Assembly (NCBI GenBank): GCA_963969345.1
Contig: OZ017766.1
Location: 5,394,001-5,458,000, forward strand
DNA length: 64,000 bases
Source of the DNA: Turbatrix aceti
Lineage: Eukaryota; Nematoda; Chromadorea; Rhabditida; Panagrolaimidae
Reading direction: 5' to 3'
The notes beneath the pieces were generated by a model. That model was given only the letters and a program-made list of their open reading frames with translations. It made no database searches and was not told the DNA's origin. Positions 56,401-64,000 of the stretch are shown one piece after another; the stretch's first letter is position 1, and the number at the start of each line of letters is the position of its first letter. A program made the translations under genes and the position numbers.

Positions 56401-59400
56401 GAAACTTTTATTTTTTTTGTTTTCTTTGGACATTTTTGTCACGCAGTCAGCGAACATTCAGTGTCAAAAAAATTCTTTCGATTTTTTAAGATTTTGAAAC
56501 ATATTTAGAAAAAAATTTTAGAATTCCAAAAAAAGATATCATTTTATCGGTTTGGATTTAAACCCGGATACTTTCATAATTTGTATTTCCATAAATCGGC
56601 AACAATTTTTTAAATAGATACAACATGATTATCCGACTTTACTGTAAAAAAAGACTGATAATCCGCTGTTCCATACAAATTCTTGGCCTTTAGTCTATCG
56701 GATAATACTGGAGCTTTTCTGGTTTTATCCGCGGATTGCAACAAACCACTGGCTACTCTGCAATTTTTACATCTTTCTAATGAACAAAAAATTCATTAAA
56801 TTATAAAAATGAGCAAATAAAGAATCAGTTCAAATACCAGAAAATTAATTCGAAAGTATTATAATAAAATTCTATTTTTAGTATTTATCTTTTACCCGAG
56901 AGTTTTTTGTCAACAAAAATTTTTCTGCAGAAAAAATTAATATTGGCGCTTTTTTCCAAATGAGTAAACTGTTTTTTGTAGTTTTTTTGTTGGAAGATGG
57001 CTAAAAAATTGCAAAAAAAAGATTTCTACACGGGATAAAATTAAACAGCTTCCACGCAGAGTTTGACCGTAAAATACAATATATGTATTATCCAGATTAC
57101 CACAAAAATACATACTTATTTATAATCGAGTACAACAGACATCCTGCCCACAGGGGATTGGGGCTATCCGCTTTGTAAGCGGTTCTTATAAGTCTTCGGG
57201 TATTAATTATACTTTTTTTTTATTTGCACACGTGGGGTACCCTATCTTTTCTTTCTTCATGCAAACAAAAAAATTATAAGATCTGAAATGAGTTACTATA
57301 AAAATATTCTAAAAAAAGACATTTCTAAAAATTTTGTGTTTTACTACCCTGTGTTCCAAAAAACACGTAACAATGGTTTTTGTTCGTTCAAAAAATTCAA
57401 CTCAACGTTGAACAAAAAAGAACGGAGGAGGAGGAGAAAAGGAAAAAGAAAGAAAAACCAGTCGTAAAGCGAGCGATGCGACCGACAACGGCAACGGCAA
57501 CGGTAATTGCCTGACCTCTGAAGTCTGGAGTCTGGAAGGAGGTCCTCTTCAAATTCATCCGTGAAACAAGCAGGCCAGGCCCGCCATGACTGACGCCTCG
57601 CGACAAAACGTGCGACGAAAAGATAAAATAAAATATGTTTAAAAGCAAAGCATCACCAACCACTGCATCATCAGCGTAATTTTTGGACAGCACGTAGGCA
57701 TGATGATCACTAACAACGAGAGTTGCCGGCGGACGCCGTTGGTTTTGGCAGCAAAAGACACCAGAAGAACAACAGTACAAAACCCGGATGGTGGCTGTTG
57801 TGCATCTGTGAGTAGGCAAACACAGGGAGCAACCAACTTGACAACGACTCACTTGAGTACTCTAACTGTTTTTGTACCGGTGATTGGGATGACTGTTGCA
57901 GGGAAAAGTGCCCTAAAATACTTTTTTTTGGATTACGCATTAAAAAATAATTTTTTGTTTGTTTTTGGAAAAAAACGGGGTTTTGCAGGGGATATTTGCA
58001 CGCTGTAAAAAAATTAAAGGCTTTGTTTTGTTGTCAAGATGCAATCATCGGCTTTTTTGCGATGTTTTGAATCTTTAGGAAAAAAATAGAACTTTTTGAA
58101 GGCACAAATAAAATTTATTTTTCATGTTTTAAAATTGTTTAGAAATTTGTAGATTTTAAAACAATTTTTGTTGAACATTTTCAATGCGGAATTTTTTTTT
58201 AGTAATTTTAATAATAATAAAAAAAATGGTACATGTTTTTTTCGGTCAGAATTTTTGTTTATCCGTGGAAAAATCAAACAAAACTCCCAGACACAGAATT
58301 AGAAACCGAGAACAAAACGCATACAAACACATCAAATTCCCCAAAATCTTAAAAAAAAATTTTCGCTCACATTGTATCTGCAGAAAAAAAAACTATGGAT
58401 TTTATTACAATCTCAAATTTGTCAATCTCAATTTTTTTCAACAACAAAAAACATTTGGCACTTATTCTACACGGAAGTTTTTAGACGGCATTGAATGAAA
58501 TGTTTTTTTTTTCTCGAGCGTGATATCTTCTTTCTCACTCATTGCCGATGCCCAGTTCAGTTCCTAAATTCCTCCCTGTGCATGCGTGCATGCAACGTGA
58601 CAGGAAGGAACACTTATGTACACCAACAAAAAAAGTATACGGGAATTGGCAATGAAATGGATCTTAGAAATAAATTACAAAATGAACATTAGAAATCTCA
58701 GATTGCGGAAGAGGAAGATGAATCCGTTTCACAGTGACCGTCCGGCGACGAAGCGTGAAACAAACTTTTTTTGGGGGTGACAGACAACAAGGCGGGAAGC
58801 ACCGTGCCGAATTATTCATATCTCCATTTAATTTGGCATTCAGTACAAAACAAAGCACAAAAAAACGTTTATGGCAAAATTTTTAATACGATATAATATT
58901 TTTCCTATTTTGGTTAGCGGAAAACAAAAGTTTGTTTTTTTCGGAACAGGTTGGGGTGCAGTGCGCAGTGCTCACGGAGGCAGAAGGTAAAATTTAACTT
59001 TTGACCGTAAAAAAACACAAAAATAAAAAAATGCCGTGTGCAGTTGTAAAAAAACAAGCACTCAGGACATGAAAATTACGCATTTGACAAATTTGGTGTG
59101 AAAAATACGAAAAGCATGTGTCTATAATTTTTGACATATTTTTTTGTAAATCGTATGAATTTAGTATGTGTGAAGGCGACACGTGTAATTAAAAAAACAT
59201 AGTAATACAAAATATTTTGATGAGCTAAAAAAATTTTTGGTGACAAAATGTGTACTTTTGTTAATGGCAAATTTTTTTAGGAAAGAAAATCACAATCATC
59301 GATCGATAAAATCTGTTTTTTTGCGTTTTTTAAATCGCTTCAAGACCTCCTAACAGACTCATCCGGTAAACAAGGATAGGCTCTACCAGGAAGTTCCGTT

Positions 59401-62400
59401 CGAACCAGAGTAAACTTTTTTTAGTACTCAATTTTCGATTTTTCAGTGGGTGCATTTCAAAAAAAATTGCAGCACGCATGGAATCTTATACCCTCAGGAT
59501 ATGGTTTAAAAAGAGTTCAGCCACCACCAATTGAAAATTATAATAATTGCAATACGAAAAATCTAAATAATAGGTTTTTTGTCTACGCATAATTTTTTTT
59601 TAGGTAAACAAAAGTTTTGCAGAAAATTGTGCTCAAAATTAAAATTTTCCGCAATCAAAAAAAGTATTTATGTAAATATATTTTTTTTAGAAAAATGTTT
59701 TACAACGAAAAAATTAATATCAAAATTTTTTTATTTTGGTAAAAAAAATTTACTGACATAAAACAATAAACAATCTTTGCTCTCTTTCTGAATTTCAACT
59801 TCATTTAACCAGAAAAAGAAACTTTTTCCAGATAGTAAACCGTGATAACCACTGACGGCTCACCGGATGCAATGTCCGGAAGAAGTCTGGGACGGGCACC
59901 AGAGGAATGGACCAGAGTAATTACGTTTGTGGTCGACGACAGAGGGATACTGATTGATATTTCATGAATTCTCAAATCAAAGTACAGAGTATTCTTCTCT
60001 CCTCCAGGAACTGTCTGGAGGTACTAAAAAAAAGAGGGTTAATAGCGCACCACCGGGAAGAAGCAGGGGAGGAAAAAAAAGTACAGAACAGTAAGACGTG
60101 CAGGCGGCCCAGTATACTATTACCACCCGATTACGCGTGATTGAAGGAAGAGGAAAAAAGCAGACGAACAAAAGCGTCGCCGTCGACGCTCGAGATGTGA
60201 AAAGAAAAAAAAAGAGGGTGCTTCAAAAAGGGGGGTAAAAAGAGTGAAACTGAGTAAACGAAGAATAGAAAGGCATCCCCCCCTATTCTTTGGTATTCTT
60301 TGGCTTTTGTGGACGTCAGAAGGCAGTCAAATGAGATCATTCGCACCACAGACAAAGTGCAGCCAGCAGCACGAGTGGTACAATTTGTATGGCCAGGTAA
60401 CGGTATACGCAAATGATATAAAATTTTGTAGTGTTATTTTTAGGACTTTACTTTACTTGAAAGTTAATACCGTGTTCAATAAAGTAAAAAAGTGGAAGAA
60501 AACGTGTTTATTCACCAAAGTACACCTGGATCAAGATGAAGGGGGCGAGGTGTGATTTTAGAAATCTGTAGTTTGTTTGTTGCTTGACATTCAAAAAAAA
60601 TTTTCTGGAAAAAAATATGACTAACAAACTACAAATTTTTTTTAATAGATTGCAAAATTTCTACTTTTGCAAAAAGTTCAAGGTGTGATAATTAAGACGG
60701 CACTTTGAGAAAAACCTCCTCGTTTTTTCTAATCCGGAAACATTTTATTTCCATGAAAAACGTGCAATGTTACAAGAAAAATATTTTACAAAAAATTTTT
60801 TTCAAAAAAATACTTCGCTTTGATATTTAAAAAGTGCGCTACAGTTTTTACGTCACTACAGTTCATTAAAAAAATTATTATGCTTTTAGTTTTCGAACAA
60901 CAGTACAAACCGCCAAGTTTCCCGGAAGTGTAAAAAAGGAACAAAACACACGAAGCACATGGATTGTATTTACTAACATTGTTATCCGCCTTGTGTGCAA
61001 ATCGAGAGCCGAACACATCCAAATTGCGTCACTTACTATTATATTCGCTTCTGTACCACAGACAATGCATTATCTGATGTGAATGGCGTGCTTTTAGTTT
61101 TTTTTTACAAAAGAAAATGTGAGAAGAAATTTTTTGCTTTCTTTCAACCTTTAGTTGAGGAAAAAAGCGAGAGTTTGCATTAAATTTTGCAAAAAGATGT
61201 TGCTTATATTTTTGCCGATGAAGAAATGAAGACACTGAAAACGTGCGAAAAAATTTGTTAGAAGAAATTTTCAATGTTCGTTTTTTTGAAAGTGGTCAAC
61301 TAATTTTTGTTGCGTCAAGTTTCGTTTCCGGATAAAAAATCGTAAAAATGCTGCAAGATTTTTATTGTTTATTTAGTCAAGACCAAGAGAACAGAGTATA
61401 AAATACTGTAAGAACAGCCCACACACGGAGTTCAATTTTTTTTATGATAAAAATTTTTGAGTTTAATTTTTTTTCAACAACGTTAGCAAACACAAAACAG
61501 ATTATTGGCTCCGACACTGTACATTTTTTAGAATTTTAAAACATTAAATCAAAAAAAAATGAACGCAACTGCCAACGTTGCCAAGCAATGAAAAACGAGC
61601 ATTTTACGAAAATATTGTTACAGAATAGCATACATATTTATATTTAAATTATTATTTTGAACACGTCAGTTCTCCAGGAATATAATCACGCATTCAGTTC
61701 AGTGTACGTGGCTTTTGCAAAATGGAACAGGTAAATACAACAGGTAGTCAATTATACTACCAGGATCTCAAAATAAAATTGAGATAATGCATTAGATACC
61801 GTAAATATCTTTTGTAGAAACTACATTCATGGCAACATTCAAAAAGCAAAGCGTCCTTATTTTATGGCGTGTTTGAAATTCGTAATCCTTCTCACCTGCA
61901 TAGCCAATGTTTTTACCCGTAGATGAAACATAAAAGCGATGAAGATGAAATTAGTCATGTAGGCTTGCAAAAAAAGTAATCCAACAAATCTTTTTTTTTG
62001 TACATAAGTAAGTATGTGAACAATGAAACTACAGGGTTGGGACGAGATGAAAACAAAGACCGGGTATGCATCAAAACATATTTTTGAAACAATTTTCTTT
62101 TTACTTTTTTTATTTACAAAAAATGAAAAAATGTAAAAACTAAAATTTAAAAAATAAATAAAAAACAACACAGAACAGAAACATATTGCTACTCATTACA
62201 AATTTTTGTTTTTCTTATGAACGGATCTATCAATAGTAAACAAATGACTGCGTGAATCCATACATCTTCACACCTCCGCTCTTTTTTTACCACTCATTAC
62301 TCATTCACAGACAAAATGTCAGCGTTTGATTTTGCTGTGACCTCCAATGAATCACTGATTAATTTAAAATTGTGTCTGCCATATTGTACTTGGCATTTTA

Positions 62401-64000
62401 AAAATTACATAACTATAATAAATGATTGGCAATATTGTTAGAGCAGAAAAAAGTACACGAACAGAATGACGAACAATCTTCGTCATGGTTTCTTTCGGAA
62501 AAAATAAAGCTAGTACAGTTCTTTGAAAATTTTAAATAATCGTTTTTTACGGAACAATTTTAAGACGAAAAATGTAGATATATTTATTTCTATAGAAAGC
62601 TTTGTCGATGCCAAAAATAGTCAAAGCTATAATACCCGACAGTCTTTTTTTGTGTTGTGTGTGTGCATGTCTATTTTTAGCTTTTTTTCTTCTTTACATT
62701 TTTTCGTACAATAACACTAACGAGTTTCCATTTCTTTTTTTACGTACTCTTTGGCCTAAAAACATTTGTCAACTGAATTTTCAAGAAAATTCTTTGAACT
62801 CCCCATAAAAAAGTTTGAACTAATTTTTTTCAAACCGGAAACCGACAATTTTTGTTCTGCAAACATTTGAGCTTCCGTGTTTGTGTTTAATAACCGTTCA
62901 CAGTAATTACACATTCAACAGAACAAGACAGGAAACGACGAAACAATCATTATTATGCAAAAAGGGTTGAAAAACGTATTATAGTTTCGTTTGGTGAGAA
63001 AATCACGGGACTAAAACTACGGTGACATGTAAATGCAAAGTACGAAAATATGAAAAAATAATTGAGAATAAATTGTTTTTCATACGTTTTGGAAAACATG
63101 GCACTGAAAATTACAAATTTATTTAGCAAAATTTATATTACGAGTAATAAAATTATGAGTAATAAAAAAAATCTGCAAAAAACCGGGAAAGTTTACGTTT
63201 ATTCTAAAACAAACAAGTGTTTACTCTCCCTTTTCTGTAAAACATTTTTCATGGTCATAAAAAGAAACATTTTTTACTAAATTAAATTACATTTTTAAAC
63301 TATTTTTGTACGACTACAAGCTTTGTAAAAATAACACGCATGCGGTAAAACAAATTGAAAAAGTTCTGGTTCAAAAACGACGAAAAAGCAAAAAAAACTA
63401 ATTTTTATTGTTTTACATTAATTATTTGTTTTTGTGGCCAAAAAAACCGAATTTGGTCATTTTGGGGTAAAACAACGACAAAAAACTACAGTTTTTCAGA
63501 ATGATTTTTAGGAAAATCCGATTTTTTTTATTCAGACGAGGAAACACTGACACGCGTGTGTATGTAGTACGATACAGTAATTTAACAACATTTGAGTTTT
63601 TATAATTTTCCCTGATGACATGATTTTTTAATTAATATGCACTTAGATAAATATGTATATGTATATTTTTTATGCACTTTTTTGTTTGCGACCGTCTGTT
63701 AAATAATCAGCAAAAAAATTTGCCAAGTTTCAGTCAGTTCGTTTACCAAAAAAGCAACACCAATCATCAATTCTTTGACATACCTGTAAATGCATGAAAA
63801 ATTGAATTACAGTGTTAGACACAGCCCGTCTCTTGCCTATTGACTGTAAATTACACGCCATTAAATTACAGCCTTGAGCGGTGTAATAGTTCGTTCCCTC
63901 CTTCTTTGTGGGGGTAAATCCCCAGGGCGAACGAGCGTAATGGCAGCCCTAGCGTTTGCACAAGTTGTGTTTGAGGTGTGATGCGTGCCTATATCTGTCC
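50495..64000. other. Long gene-poor AT-rich region
   Basis: 13.5 kb with no ORF showing domain content or splice continuity. It may contain 5' regulatory DNA or first introns for the GPCR or for a gene beyond the window. GC-richer islets at 51050-51120, 57470-57860 and 59870-60130 contain only short ORFs. The last 120 bp include nested inverted repeats (ggggtaaatcccc between gttcgttccc and gggcgaacga). Confidence 0.45.

Noticed and set aside
57397..57852. 151-codon minus-strand ORF
   Set aside because: Low-complexity Cys/Ser/Phe sequence without domain content or neighbouring exons.

Overview
The window is nuclear DNA of an animal, most likely a nematode. Genes are split by mostly short introns with GT donors and T-rich acceptors (TTTCAG or TTTTTAG), and several genes have an acceptor just before the start codon, as at trans-splice sites. 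The strongest clue is a Major Sperm Protein (MSP) domain ending in RRKNIMIEYNP, a nematode hallmark. Exons of conserved genes are GC-rich with C-ending codons; introns and spacers are AT-rich with long A/T runs. All gene models below were spliced by eye, checking reading phase at each junction.

Layout. 1-9.5 kb: the 3' part of a DNAJC14-like J/Jiv co-chaperone (+), a small membrane protein (-), a complete very-long-chain acyl-CoA dehydrogenase (+), a decayed partial copy of the DNAJC14-like gene, the tail of a non-LTR retrotransposon (-), and an unrecognised membrane protein in five exons (-). 9.5-17.2 kb: no convincing gene; a tRNA-like SINE-type fragment, a hAT-like miniature element, a repeated GC-rich palindromic motif and a 46-bp tandem repeat. 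17.2-19.1 kb: a REEP5-like ER membrane domain joined through SPVK and Gly/Ala/Asp repeats to an MSP domain (-).

19.6-34.3 kb holds the most novel content: a tandem, same-strand cluster of six related loci (called DLS1 to DLS6 here, a working name). They encode acidic, largely disordered proteins sharing an N-terminal GVKVP box, a short coiled coil starting DPFI and many copies of an LDxLS-acidic motif. I do not recognise the family. The cluster shows duplication, mosaicism, decay and transposon insertion, and its members share an upstream ATTTCGATAT motif close to a TATA-like element. A small unrelated single-exon gene lies inside it.

39.5-45.7 kb: a TXNDC11-like thioredoxin-fold gene (-) and RER1 (+) transcribed divergently from about 585 bp. 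49.1-50.5 kb: an adenosine-receptor-like GPCR (-). 50.5-64 kb: no gene that I can support.

Functionally, several conserved genes act at the ER or early secretory pathway (DNAJC14-like, REEP-MSP, TXNDC11-like, RER1), but nothing in the sequence shows that they are co-regulated. The DLS cluster does have a shared promoter signature.
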